Program-made: the position numbers and the translations under genes
The notes under the pieces: model-generated
Database searches by the model: none
The model's input: only the letters and a program-made list of their open reading frames with translations
What the model was told of the DNA's origin: nothing
Part shown: positions 1 to 11,089 of the stretch, one piece after another
How positions within the stretch are numbered: position 1 is the stretch's first letter
How the letters are laid out: each line of letters starts with the position of its first letter
Origin: Anaeramoeba flamelloides
Taxonomy: Eukaryota > Metamonada > Anaeramoebidae
Direction: 5' to 3'
Assembly: GCA_027625915.1 (NCBI GenBank)
Contig: JANTQA010000023.1
Span: 22,816,001-22,880,000 of the forward strand
DNA: 64,000 bases

Positions 1-639
1 TGTGTTGTTACCTACAATACAAAAAAAACTTGAAAAAATTTTTATTGGTTACTGTGATTAAATTATTTTCAATTGAAATTATTTTGTCAAAATAAATTTT
101 TTTTTTTTTTTTGAAAAGTTTGTCTAGACATCAAAAATCTCTTAGTTTGAATGATTAAAACACATCATACTTTACTAGAATTTTTTAGGTGTACCCTTTG
201 CACCTCATATAACCTAATATTTCTTTATTAAATAATGTATTCATTAAGCGAGATATTTTGACATCGCATAGAAAACGTGTTTTGTATATTGATTACCATT
301 CAATAGCAATATATATCTTTGATTAAAAATAATTAATAATAAAAAAAATTTAAATTAAATTTGAACAAAAAATAGTATTTTTTTTCATTTTAAAATTTGA
401 ATCTTGAACAAAGAATTTTTTACATATTTCAATTATTTTTCCAATAGTTCAAGTCAGATTAATATTTGATTTTTTTTTTACTTTTACCTATTATTAAGAT
501 TTTTAACTTTTTAAAATCTAGACATAAATTAAACTTATTATTGAATAAGAGACTATATATCAGAAATTATTTTTAAAGATCTGTATTAATTTAAGTTAGA
601 AAATCCAATTTTCCATTTGGTTTTTGGGAAATTTTAGAA

Positions 640-1110
640 ATAAAAAGAAAATTTATTTAATTTTCTTTTAATTTCTGAAATTAAAAAAAACCTAGAACAT
701 TATAGCACTCTGCGGACACTTTCGTTTGGTTTTTTTTTAACTATTGAAATAAACATAAAATTTATTTAAATTTTTCTTTTGATTTCCTAAAAAGTAAAAA
801 AAAAGAGCTGTTAGGTTTTACAGAAATTTGAAAGAATTGAGTAAAAAACGGTATTTCTCTATTCTTTGGAATTCTGGAAAACCTAGGTACTCTAGGGAAC
901 TTTCTGACACTCTACACACACTTCCGTTTGGCTTTCCAGAATTTTAAAGAGTCTGGGGTTAACCAAAAGATTTTACTCAATTCTTTTGAATACTGGAAAA
1001 TCTAGATACTACACTACACTATACGGCACTATTGGGCACTTTCGTTAGGTTTTTTTAAAATTTAAAATAATAGAGTAAATTCAATAATTTTATTAACTTC
1101 TTGTGAATCC
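640..1110. repeat. hairpin-array repeat, copy A
   Basis: A run of imperfect inverted repeats joined by short GC-richer linkers. A T-rich arm and its A-rich partner (ending AAAAAAAACCTAGA) are followed by a linker rich in GCACT/CGGACACTTTCG. A second arm pair contains GAATTGAGTAAAA and its complement TTTTACTCAATTC and ends in AAAACCTAG. The same modules recur at 5245-5785, 6140-6420 and 21690-21976. No protein is encoded. The family is unknown to me; it could be a foldback transposon or a satellite-like array. Confidence 0.6.
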
Positions 1111-2019
1111 TCGAAAGCTGAGGACATTGAATAATTATCACAAGGTTTTTTTTTATGTCAGTGGTATTATATGAATACAATATTTAAACAATTATTAGTT
1201 CTTATCTATCAAAATAAATATCTCAAAGTAGAATTTTACTAAAATTCATCCTTTTATTTGTAATTTTATGGCCCCAAAATACATCTTTTTTTCTTGACTA
1301 GATACTTTCTAACAAAAAGCTACTACTAAGAAGAATAATTATTATAGTCTCATGAATTTGAAGTTCTGAGAATGTTGACTATATTGTAAATAAACTTTAA
1401 CATAACTGATGAAATGAAAATGAAAGTACTAGTTTTGTATTGCTTGAACTTTTCTTTATTATTTTTTCCTAACGCTGAATTACAAAAATTTAACACATTT
1501 TTTTTGGTCTTCGGTATATATTAGAGAGGAAGACACCCATAAATATATATACTTACGTAAGATTTAAATTCTGACTTTTGAGGTTAGATCTTTGATTAAT
1601 GGAAATGGTTCAAAAATATTAAACTCTTTTGTTATTTAACAATTTCGTCATATTTTCAAAATGTATGAGATTACCGAATTATTTTATGAAAAACATCAAA
1701 AAATAATCTTTTTCTCATTTTATTGTCAAACAATTACATTTAATCCTTTCAATATCTCCATAATTCTTTTTTAAAATTCTTTAAAGAACCCTATTTCTTG
1801 TTTATGAGTTGTTATTATCCTTTGATTGGTTTCTTTTATTTTTACAGTCAGCCAATACTATTTGTGAATTACATTTTCCTAATGGGTAATAGTAAAAAAC
1901 ATGTTTGATTTTTAATACTGAATTAACTATGATTTGTGAATTCTGAAGATACTCAGCAAGACCTAAAAAAATCTCTTCTATAAGTTCTCTAAATCCACTG
2001 TGTACTTTACTTTTTTTTT
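1111..2019. other. AT-rich stretch, no gene recognised
   Basis: I see no open frame with coding character over any length. A splice-acceptor-like TTTTTACAG precedes a 13-codon open stretch near 1847, but it cannot be joined to a recognisable protein. Confidence 0.5.
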
Positions 2020-3040
2020 ATCAACTTATCAAGTTTGCCTGATCTTGAGCAACTTCTCCAACAACAAATAAAAAAATATGAAAAAAATAATTCTATTTTG
2101 CGACGTCAGTTGACATCCTATTCTGGAAAAAGTTGTTACTTTTGAAAAACTTTCCTATTAATAGATTTAACAGAAGTACAATCGAATTTCAGAAAGTTGA
2201 AACAATTATTTTTGGGAAAAAGAGGAATTTTAATCATTTTTTACTGTAACAATTGTTCAACAACTTTTTTTTTTTTATAAAAACAAACGAGAACTTTTAT
2301 TATTTTACCAAGTATCAGCAATTTTCTTGAATTCTTTGAATAACTGATCAAATTTGAAGTAAGTTCTCTTTAAATTAATTTCTTTTTGCTTTTTGTTTTA
2401 GGTTGATGCCCAATTTTTTAAAAATAAAATACAACAATCATTCAACTTTTCCAAAGAACAACAAAACAAAAAGGCTTTTCTTTTTGTTGAAATAACTGAT
2501 TTTAATTGAATTTGAAGAAGTCCTTCCCATTAAAAATAAACAAATCAACAGAAATAGAAAAGATCCAACCAATAACAATTTTCGAAGAAACTAATTCTTC
2601 AAAAAACTTTGAGTCAGTAAACAAGTGTATCACTCTTAAGTGGTTTAAACGATCTTTTAATTTTAGTTACTTCATATAAATCATGGCCAACCAAGTTTCA
2701 AAACTAAAACCCAATGCAATTTGAAAAATGTCTATTATTACAAAAAACATTTTTAACAAAAAGCAAAAGAAAATCGAATTTTTCAAAGAAAAAAAAAAAT
2801 AGTCGAACAAACTTGAGAATTTCGACTCGTACTCTGAGAAGTTTTTTTGGGTTTTAGTTTAATTTACAAAACGAAAGTCTTTGAATGGTAAATCCGAATC
2901 AAAAGTTGTCCTTTATATTTTCGAAATTGTTTTACTTTTCTTTTTCAAAGAAAAAAGTTCGACGTTTATTTATTTTTTCTTATTTCAGGGAGGAATTAGA
3001 TTCCCATTTATTGCAGTTAGGGTTTCTTTAATTATTATCT
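2020..3040 (+). other. coding-like blocks, possible unrecognised or decayed gene
   Basis: Several short plus-strand frames have more protein-like composition than the surrounding DNA. Block one (2020-2145) reads as a Leu/Gln/Lys-rich helix with coiled-coil character (SLPDLEQLLQQQIKKYEK). Block two (2402-2509) follows the acceptor-like TTTTTGTTTTAG and starts VDAQFFKN. Block three (2533-2679) is in another frame and includes TIFEETNSSKNF. A further short frame follows TTATTTCAG near 2989. Stops and frame changes separate the blocks and I cannot build one consistent spliced model. It may be a decayed gene, a poorly spliced small-exon gene, or chance. I do not recognise the protein. Confidence 0.25.
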
Positions 3041-3299
3041 ATCTTCAAAAATCGATATATCTGAAAGAAACGATTCCTGTATTTTTTTTTGGAAAAAATA
3101 TAAAATGTTTATTTACAGATTTAATTGAATTTAATCAACAGCAAAAGAAATATAACTAGCAAAAGTAAAAGTAAAAGTAAAAGTAAAAGAAGGAAGAAAG
3201 AAGAAAAAAGAAAAATGTTAAAAAAAGTGAATTTATTGTTATCAAAATAAGAAGTGCAGAAAAGTTTAATCCATGTTTCAAAATAAAAAACGTGTTTTT

Positions 3300-3760
3300 G
3301 TTGTTATAGAAGACCTATACATTAACCAATCAAAGAAACCAATAATAAACACTAAAAAAATATGATATTGGTTTCTTAAAGTTCTATTATTACAAAAGAA
3401 ATTCTAAAAATAAAGGATCAAATTGCATAAATTTATCTCAAAAAATAGAGTAAATTTTATGAGTAAAATTTATCTCGACAAAAAAACAAAAAATTACAGA
3501 AAAAACTGAGAAAATTACAAAAAAATTTGAACAAATGTAATTCTTAATTTGAAATTTACTAAAAAGATCGTGGATTTTACCTTTTAAATTGATATGAACT
3601 TAGGTATACTATTGGTTAGTAAATTGGATGTTCCATTGGAACAAGAAGAAGAAAAAAAAAGCACGGATTATATTTTGAAACACGGATTATATGCTTTGGA
3701 CACGCATTATTTTGATAGTTTTATTGTTAATGACAATAATAAAAGAATTCAAAAAAATCA
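3300..3760. repeat. dispersed relic, copy 1 (collinear with 49930-50235)
   Basis: Two landmarks recur in the same order near 50 kb: TTTCTTAAAGTTCTAT, then about 220 bp later a segment ending GGAACAAGAAGAAG. Between them only scattered words align, for example AAAGATCGTGGATTTTAC here against TAAGATCAAGGAGTTTAC there. The two copies are old and diverged. A 66-codon open frame at 3594-3794 covers part of copy 1 but is not open in copy 2, so it is not called a gene. Confidence 0.45.
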
Positions 3761-4559
3761 CATTTCAACAATTAAATTGTTTTTAAAAATCTAAAAATGA
3801 ATTTAATTTAATCTCGAAAAACCAGTTCAAGATTTTTTTTATATTGAAAAAAAAGATTTGTTACCAAAATAAAACTTCTAAAATTACAATAAATAATTTT
3901 CAAATTCGCTAAAATTAAAAAAAATGCACTTAAATTCCCATGTTCTAATTATTTTGGTTCAAGGTTTAGTACCATCTATTTTAATAATTGAGATTTTCAT
4001 TTGAAAAAGTTCTTCAGAAACTGGTCCCAAAATTTATTTTATTAAAATCAGAGAAGGAATTTTCAACAAAAAAGAAGCACAGTGCAAAAGTCAAATACCC
4101 ACTTTCAAAAATATTTTTGAGAATACTGATAAATTCAAATAAATTTCATATAATTTTTTAATTCAATTTCCTTTTTTGTAATCAACTCTCTCAACTTTTA
4201 TAACAACTCAAGAGAAAGAATATTTTTTAAGCAGAACCAATTTATAAAGTTTATTAACATTTAAATAATAAAATTCTTTGTTCAAAGCTTGTGTAAAAAA
4301 ATTCTTTAAATGGAAAATGAAGTGAAAATTGTCCGATATTTATTGGAATTTATCAGTAGCCTAGAGTTTTAAGTAAATATTTTTTGAAAAAAATATTTTG
4401 TTTTCAAAAACAGGATTTGTCACAAAAAACATATTCAAGGTTTTGATAGTAACATGGATTATCATAATATTTGCAATAAATTTGAGTAAATTTTAGAAAA
4501 TGGCAATTAATCGAACTTTAGAGTGAAAGATCAGGAAATCGCGATAATCTACTCACTTT

Positions 4560-4805
4560 CAAACCAGAAACACTGGAAATTTCAAAAACGAGCTGGAAAT
4601 TCCTTTTTACTGATCAATTGAAAATATTAGTAAACAATCAAAAATATACACCAATTTTACAGATAAATATATAAATTAATGGGTAAACATTAACCGTTCT
4701 AATGGGGATATTGATAGATTCGGAATATTTAATCAATATCCCAATTAAAAGGGTTAATGGCGACTCATTAATTTATATATTTATCTGTAAAATGGGAATA
4801 TCACG
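4560..4805. mobile_element. short copy of the foldback element family
   Basis: The left part (TTTTTACTGATCAATTG, then AATATTAGTAAACAATCAAA, then CCAATTTTACAGATAAATA) matches the arm of the larger element at 7921-8716. The right side contains the inverted complement ATTTATCTGTAAAATGGGA. The two arms enclose a shorter centre (ATTAACCGTT...GGGTTAAT). This is a deleted or short non-autonomous relative. Confidence 0.7.
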
Positions 4806-4997
4806 ATAATTTTTTATCACGGTATTTTGCAATTTTTCACGATTTTTATACAATTCTCGTGATTTTAAAGATTATCCCGTTTTTATCTAATTTGCAATAT
4901 TTTTGGTTATCACAATTATATGAATTATCAAGATTTTACACTGTTAATAACATTATTTTAAACTTTCTACGTGAATTGAAAAGAGATATCAAATATA

Positions 4998-5155
4998 ACA
5001 AGTGATGTAGATCTGAAAAATATAGCATCATTTTTTATATTTTATCTAATATTTTTTCTTGAGAAAAATAACAAATATATTAAGTGATGTAGATCTGAAA
5101 AATATAGCATCATTTTTTAGATTTTTTTTAATATTTTTGCTCGAGAAAAATAACA
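4998..5155. repeat. 82-bp tandem duplication
   Basis: The block beginning AGTGATGTAGATCTGAAAAA occurs at 5001 and again at 5083, a period of 82 bp. Both copies end in near-identical GAGAAAAATAACA. Each contains a small hairpin formed by GATG and CATC. Confidence 0.75.
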
Positions 5156-5244
5156 TCAAAATCTCTATTTTCTAATATTACAAAGTAACAAGAATATTTA
5201 AGAATTATTAGATCTAATAATAATATCAATAAACAACAATATCG

Positions 5245-5785
5245 GCAAGTGCCGTAGAGTGCCGCAGAGTGCCTAGGTTTTTTTTTACTTTTTGAAATAA
5301 ACAGAAACTTTTAATAAATTTTCTGTTTACATTCAAAAAGTAAAAAAAACCTAGAACACTTCACAAATAAAACAGAAAACTCAAAAAAACCTAACGGAAA
5401 TCTATTGATTTTCCAAATAAACAGAAAACTCAAGAAAACCTAACAGCATTTTCCTGAATTCGAAAGAATTGCGTGGAATATTAGATTTGACTCAATTCTT
5501 TTGAATTCAGGAAAACCTAACCTTTGCGTGTTTCCTTAAATCTTGTTTTATTCTTAAAAAAAAAAAAAAAACTTAACCTAATAAATAGAAAAACCAAGAA
5601 AACTTAACAGCTCTTTTCCTGAATTTAAAAAGAATTGATTAAAATCAAAGTTTTTACCTATTCTTCTAAATTCTGAAAAAGTCAATTGTGATTTATTTTA
5701 ATTTGAGAAATAAAAAGAAAATTTCTAAAAATTCTTTTTATTTCTTAAATAAAAAAAAAAAAACTCACAACAAATAATAATTAAA
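5245..5785. repeat. hairpin-array repeat, copy B
   Basis: It begins with the linker AGTGCCGTAGAGTGCCGCAG and the marker GTGCCTAGGTTTTTTTT. It then alternates T-rich/A-rich inverted arms built on ACTTTTTGAAATAAACAG with arms built on GAATTCAGGAAAACCTAAC. It belongs to the same family as 640-1110, with several complete hairpin units in tandem. Confidence 0.65.
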
Positions 5786-6139
5786 ATGGAATAGCCCTCT
5801 AGTTCCATTTTACAATTCACAAATTTCACAAATTAGCTAAATAAATATCTTATGTTTATGATAAAAATAAAATAAAAACAAAATCCTGTAATTTACGCAA
5901 AAGTCTCTAATTCAGAAATTATTGAAGATATCGTCCATTTTCTTTGTGGCCGCCCATTCTATAATGAAAATCCAATATTTTTGGATTAAGGAATTAATTT
6001 AAATCAATAAAAACTAAGAATAGTGTCTTGGATAATATTCAAAATAAAGACTCTTTATTTATTTTTTCATTCGTAAGAGATTAAGAAAATTATGAATCTT
6101 TATTTTAAATTTCCATATAAAATTTTAGAAATTGTGAAA

Positions 6140-6420
6140 GTGTAGTAGAGTGCCTAGTTTTTTTTTGATTTTTCGAATGTAAAGAAAATTAAATAAATTT
6201 TCTTTACATTTCAAAAAGAAAATTTTTGAAAAATAAAAAAAACCTAACGGCACTTTTCCAAAATTCAAAAGAATGAAGAAAAATCATAGATTTTACTCAA
6301 TTCTTCTCAAATTCCGCAAAAGTTAACTGTGTTTTTTTTTTATTCAAAAGAATTGAATAAACCGAAAATCTTTGATTCGGTTTATTTCTTTAATTAAAAA
6401 AAAAACCTAACGACTGTAAG
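6140..6420. repeat. hairpin-array repeat, copy C
   Basis: It starts AGTGTAGTAGAGTGCCTAG, then T-rich and A-rich inverted arms. AACCTAACGGCACTTTTCC and an arm pair around TTTTACTCAATTCTTCTC follow, and it ends AAAAACCTAACGACTG. It lies about 150 bp upstream of the acidic-protein gene, so it may sit in that gene's promoter or 5' UTR. Confidence 0.6.
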
Positions 6421-6573
6421 AGGAAAAAAATAATTTTCCCCCTTCAAAAATAAATACAATAAAATAAAATAAAATTATTTAAATTTAGTTAAAGAATTTT
6501 GATTAAAAAAAAACGAATTTTAAAAAATATTATTTTACATATACAAATACTTTAGATATCATTTTTTTCTAAT

Positions 6574-7500
6574 ATGAGTGAATCTAATTTAAATAAGGAA
6601 AAGGGAAATTGTCAAATGAATCTTAACAATCATCAAACGGAAAATGGAAAAGTAAAGATTTCAAATTTACAAATTTTATCGGAATGCTCTGGGTTGCAGC
6701 AAAACTCTACACAATGTTCACAACAAAATGTACAAAAAGAGAAAATAGAGGAGGAATTTAATCTAGACTATGACGAAGAGGATGAAGAAGAAGAAGAAAA
6801 AAAAGAAGTTGATGATGATGATGATGAAGATGAAGATGAAGATGAAGATGAAGAAGGGGGGGAGGATGTCGATGAGGAAGAAAATACATGTGAAGAAACG
6901 ATTCGAAAAAGAATTAAGAGTATTTGTGGATCAAAAAATAAAAGAGTAAGAAATAATAATGATTCCATAAATACAAATTGTGGTAGGGTGTCTCAAAATC
7001 AAACATTTGGAATTGAAGGATTAAAGAAATTAGGAATGGAATGTTTATTTGCATTAAGGGCGCTAAGGGAGCCCTTAGAGGAATTAGTTGAACTGAAAAA
7101 ACAACAACCAACTACGGAAACCACAAAATTAAATGATGGTATGATCGACACCATCTTAGTTGAAGACGTATTAAATTGGATCATCAAAAATTGGAAAAAA
7201 GGTAGACCCACAATCAATATACTTACTGCAACAAATATTGAGCTTGGAAGAGAATTAACAAAAGCAGAAAAAGATATCATCATTCAAAAGCTGGGGAAAA
7301 AGGAACGGCATTGGAGAGCAAGTTTGAGAAGAGCAGAAAATACTCTTAAGCAATCCAAAAATGAATCTTTAGAAGAAGCATTAATAAACAAAATCGCGAG
7401 AAATAAAAATCAATTCCATGGGCTTAATAAAGAATGGCAAATGTGGTTAGTTGATACTCGCCAATGTTATTCATGTAACCAGAAGAAGAAAAAAAATTGA
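6574..7500 (+). CDS. uncharacterised acidic protein with C-terminal helical region
   Basis: A 308-residue single-exon frame that I do not recognise. The N-terminal 58 residues are Asn/Gln-rich and probably disordered. Residues about 59-109 are a nearly continuous Asp/Glu tract, followed by a basic patch (RKRIKS...KNKRVR) that could act as a nuclear localisation signal. Residues about 145-300 look folded and mainly helical: LKKLGMECLFALRALREPL, then a segment with WIIKNWKKGRPTI, then a Lys/Glu-rich helix ending YSCNQKKKK. There is no membrane segment or signal peptide. The first ATG is preceded by AT-only sequence and no other in-frame Met is likely. The acidic-plus-basic layout suggests a nuclear or chromatin/nucleolar protein, which is inference only. 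The minus-strand frames over the acidic tract are shadows. Confidence 0.8.
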   Translation: MSESNLNKEKGNCQMNLNNHQTENGKVKISNLQILSECSGLQQNSTQCSQQNVQKEKIEEEFNLDYDEEDEEEEEKKEVDDDDDEDEDEDEDEEGGEDVDEEENTCEETIRKRIKSICGSKNKRVRNNNDSINTNCGRVSQNQTFGIEGLKKLGMECLFALRALREPLEELVELKKQQPTTETTKLNDGMIDTILVEDVLNWIIKNWKKGRPTINILTATNIELGRELTKAEKDIIIQKLGKKERHWRASLRRAENTLKQSKNESLEEALINKIARNKNQFHGLNKEWQMWLVDTRQCYSCNQKKKKN

Positions 7501-7920
7501 TCATGTTAACATTTCATTCATAAATACCATTATATGAAATTTTAATGGCTTTAAAGTTATTATTATTTTTGTTATTTTCTGGAGTTGTTTTTTATTTTTT
7601 ATATCTATATTATTACTAAAAATAAAAAATTAAATTAAATCAATAAAAAGGCAAAATATTATATAAAGCTTACATATTTTATGGTAAATGTTAATAACAT
7701 ATTTTATTCAGATTCTTTTTTAATAAATTAATAATTAACTCTTATTTATTATCATTTTTCGATTCCCTGTTGAAAATTTAAATATACAGTTTATTAAGTT
7801 TTATGTGTTAAAGGATTAGAGTCACTTTAGATTTATTTAGAATTAAAGTATATTGTAATTGGGTGTATATGATATTAGAGTTACATGGCTCAAATGACTC
7901 AAAATAATATATTATAACTC
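7501..7920. other. 3' flank of the acidic-protein gene, no gene seen
   Basis: AT-rich sequence after the stop. Nothing beyond possible poly(A) signals (AATAAA-like words, too common here to be informative). Confidence 0.5.
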
Positions 7921-8716
7921 TCAAATATAAAACCCGGAAATTCCATTTTTCTGATCAATTGTAAATATTAGTAAAAAGTCAAAAATATACTCCAATTTTA
8001 CAGACAAATAACCCAATTACCCAGCGACTTATAACCGTTCCAAATGGGGTATTGGTTAAATATTCTGAATCCACCATTTTTAACTCTTTGGTGAATTCAG
8101 AAATCAAAAAAATCCAAAATTTGTAAAATTAATTGAGAACATGACTGAAAATGAAAACCCACTTTTGATTTTAAATTTTGAAATAAAAAACATTTTTATA
8201 CTTTTAAAATATTTGAAAGCATTTGAATTTGAGAGAGGTGTTTGATTATTGTAAATTTTCATTAAATTATGAAAACCATTTTGTAAAAAAATAAATCCTC
8301 TAAAGTTTACAATAGAAATTTAAAATTTTGAAAAAATTATTAAAAGAAAGATATAAAGTAAATAAAACTCTTATTTCATAAATGCAATAATAAAATAAAT
8401 CTTATAAAGATGATTCCTAATAAATTTAGAATTTATCTAAAGGGAAAATCACAATAAATTTGATTTTCATTTTCAGTCATGTTCTCAATTAATTTTACAA
8501 ATTTTGGATTTTTTTGATTTCTGAATTCACCAAAGAGTTAAAAATGGTGGATTCAGAATATTTAACCAATACCCCATTTGGAACGGTTATAAGTCGCTTT
8601 GTAATTGAATTATTTGTCTGTAAAATGGGAGTATATTTTTGACTTTTTACTAATATTTACAATTGATCAGAAAAATGGAATTACCGGGTTTCAGAAATTT
8701 CCGGGTTTTAGATTTG
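7921..8716. mobile_element. foldback transposon with ~225-bp inverted arms
   Basis: The left arm (about 7931-8156) and right arm (about 8467-8693) are near-perfect reverse complements; CCACCATTTTTAACTCTTTG in the left has its exact complement in the right. The 310-bp centre carries no protein. The outer right end has an extra CCGGAAATTTC-type duplication next to CCGGTAATTCC, so the termini probably extend to about 7921 and 8716 (AAAACCCGG on both ends). I see no transposase, so it is non-autonomous. A shorter relative lies at 4560-4805. High arm identity implies recent origin or gene conversion. Confidence 0.85.
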
Positions 8717-9384
8717 ATGGGAATTATTCTTACAAAATAAATCATTGAGTTTTTTTACGAATGATCACAATTGAAAAAGTTTCAATTTTTGAAAAAAATT
8801 TTTTTTAAAATTCCTTTATTAAAATCTAATAACAGAAATCTAAAATAATAAGTATTCTAGTATATAATAATTCATCTTAGAAGTTACAAAAGTAACTATT
8901 TTCTATTTTTTTTAATTTCAATGATTAACTTAACAATCATAAACATAAAAAAACCTTAAAAATAATTATTTTTGTTTCACTTTTTTATAAAGATAATTTG
9001 TAACATCAATATATTTCCATGATTTGAGTTATAATTTGTCAAAAAAATCCGATGAATTATTTAATTTTTTTAAAAAAAATTATTTTTTTAGCTAATCATC
9101 TACATTTCGTCACAAATTTAACAAAGATAATATGCAACTTGGAGTCTTCAGTTTGATAATTCAATTTTTAAAACTGGTGGCAAATGCAATTTTTTTTCTA
9201 AAATTGTTATGTTTTAGACTAATACAAGAATTTTTTTTAAAATTAAAGATATCAACAAATAATAACTCCTTGACTAGTTTATTGTTTAGAGACATTTGAA
9301 CCAGGATGTACTAATGTGATTAAATCCAATAACAAACATACTTTAATCTTAGACTTCTCCTTGGTTAACGTTCATCCCTTTGGT
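8717..9384. other. AT-rich intergenic, no gene seen
   Basis: No coding-like frame, repeat copy or RNA gene recognised. Confidence 0.5.
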
Positions 9385-9498
9385 TTATTTTGATTCATTA
9401 TCTGTGTGAAATTTCCCATCGGCAATTTTTACAATTACAACAGTTTTAAATCCTTCTCTGGGGGCATGACAATTATGAAAATTATTGATTACAAATTC
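9385..9498 (-). other. possible orphan terminal exon or gene relic
   Basis: On the minus strand the acceptor-like TTTGTCCCCAG is followed by 37 open codons and a TAA. The peptide has strongly protein-like composition (NNFHNCHAPREGFKTVVIVK then ADGKFHT). No partner exon was found upstream on the minus strand between here and the importin gene. It could be the last exon of an unrecognised gene, an exon relic, or transposon-derived. I do not recognise the protein. Confidence 0.3.
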
Positions 9499-9542
9499 CT
9501 GGGGACAAATGGTAGATATATATATATATATATTAAAACAAA

Positions 9543-10092
9543 AATTCAAAATTTTCCACACAGCTAAAACGTTCCGAACAACTACAATAATTCAATTTCA
9601 TTGAAATTGAAAACAATTTTGATTTTTGTGAAAAATATGAAAATGATTTTTGTGAAAAATATGAAAATGATTTTTTCATCTTTTAGTTTTTGTTTTCATT
9701 TCATTGTTTGAATTACATAACTTGTTTCGTTCGATCAGAATTTTTTTTCAACCATTGATATTATGTTAAAGTTAAATTCTTCGAAATAGAAAAACTCAAA
9801 TAAAATTAGTTGGTAGTATCTAACCTTTGATCGATCAATAATTCCTAATAGAATTTTAACAAATTTATTAATCAATTTTTTTGTTTTGCTCTATCCAAAA
9901 TTTTTAACACACCCATGATTTATTTGTATTGATAATTATTTCTTTATTGTTTTGTGAGTATTGTAATTTATAAAAAAGTGTTAACATTTCAATTAGTGAA
10001 TGACTCACATTTAGAATTTCTTCTTGACTTGATTAAATAAGTTTTTTTTTTTTCATAAATTGAATTTTGGTGTGTTAAAAATTTTGAATAGG
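9543..10092. mobile_element. inverted-repeat element, copy 1
   Basis: The left end ATTCAAAATTTTCCACACAG pairs with CACACC...AAAATTTTGAAT-type sequence near 10060-10090, and a second such end lies near 9900. An inverted copy occupies about 13634-14175 inside an importin intron; both share a GATCGATCAA core and a run of GTGAAAAATATGAAAATGA-like sequence. No coding capacity. Borders are approximate. Confidence 0.5.
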
Positions 10093-10095
10093 GGT

Positions 10096-10140
10096 TTATA
10101 TATATATTACTATATTATTATTATTATTATATATATATGA
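10096..10140. repeat. TA/TTA microsatellite
   Basis: Alternating TA and TTA/ATT units with no other content. A smaller TA run lies at about 9513-9532. Confidence 0.8.
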
Positions 10141-11089
10141 TATAAGACAAAAAGATTAAAATGACTATATTAATACTTGTAATTATAAATATAAAGAGGA
10201 ATTGATTAATTGACTGTTGAATTTTGCCAAGAACAAAGAAAATACCCATCAAGAATTTTATATTCGCCAATAAAGGGTATCATTTAAATATAAACGATTG
10301 CTCAGAATTGTTTTTACCGTTAATAGCATATAATCAAAATATTTCATTATTATTATTTGACCGGTTTATTTTTTTTTTTCATTTCTTTAAAAGTTATCTT
10401 AAGTTTAAAAAACTAAGAAAAATGACTTTTTCAGTTACTTTATGTCTTGAATAAATCAAAAAAATTCTCTAATTAATAAAGTTAAATGTTTAAAAAATTT
10501 TTTCAGGAAAAAAAATATTTAGAAAAATTATTTATTACAAATAAATAACGATAATAATATAAATTATTTTTCTTGGATTTTATCCGAGAAATACTTTGAG
10601 AAGTCTGATTCCAAAAAAAATTAAACCCTTTTTAATATAATTATATTTTTTTAAAAACTACATTATTGTAAATTTATGTGAATTATGATAGGTCACAAAA
10701 CAATATTTTTCACCCAAATGCAAACAAAAAACAATAAAATAAAACGAGATTATTTAAAAAATCGATAATATAATGAAAATTACGTATTTTCCAAAAATCC
10801 CCAAATCTATATTTATTATTTCTTTTTTTTTTTTTCAATCAAATCTATTGGTTTGAATTAGGAAATAAAATAAAAATATGTTAATTTGAAAATACAAGAT
10901 TTGAAAATTTTTATTTTTTTAAATCTTTTTGTATATTGTATTTTTAAAATCGTTTTTGAGAAAAATTAAGAATTGAGAAATAAAGTTCATAAAAGTACTC
11001 TTCTTTTTTAAAAGAAAAGAATGAAGGGTAGAAAAATGAAAGATAGAAAAAGAAAAAAAGAAAAAAATATAAGGATAATAATAATTCAA

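Noticed and set aside
2881-3159. 92-codon plus-strand frame
   Set aside because: Dominated by Phe/Ile from T runs and lacks an ATG at its start; at most it contains a short exon-like piece after TTATTTCAG.
6768-6968. Minus-strand poly-Ser frame opposite the acidic tract
   Set aside because: Complement of GAA/GAT repeats in the acidic gene; a shadow.
10224-10454. 76-codon plus-strand frame after the inverted-repeat element
   Set aside because: The first half looks mildly protein-like but the rest is Phe-rich low complexity; no homology, start context or neighbouring exon supports it.
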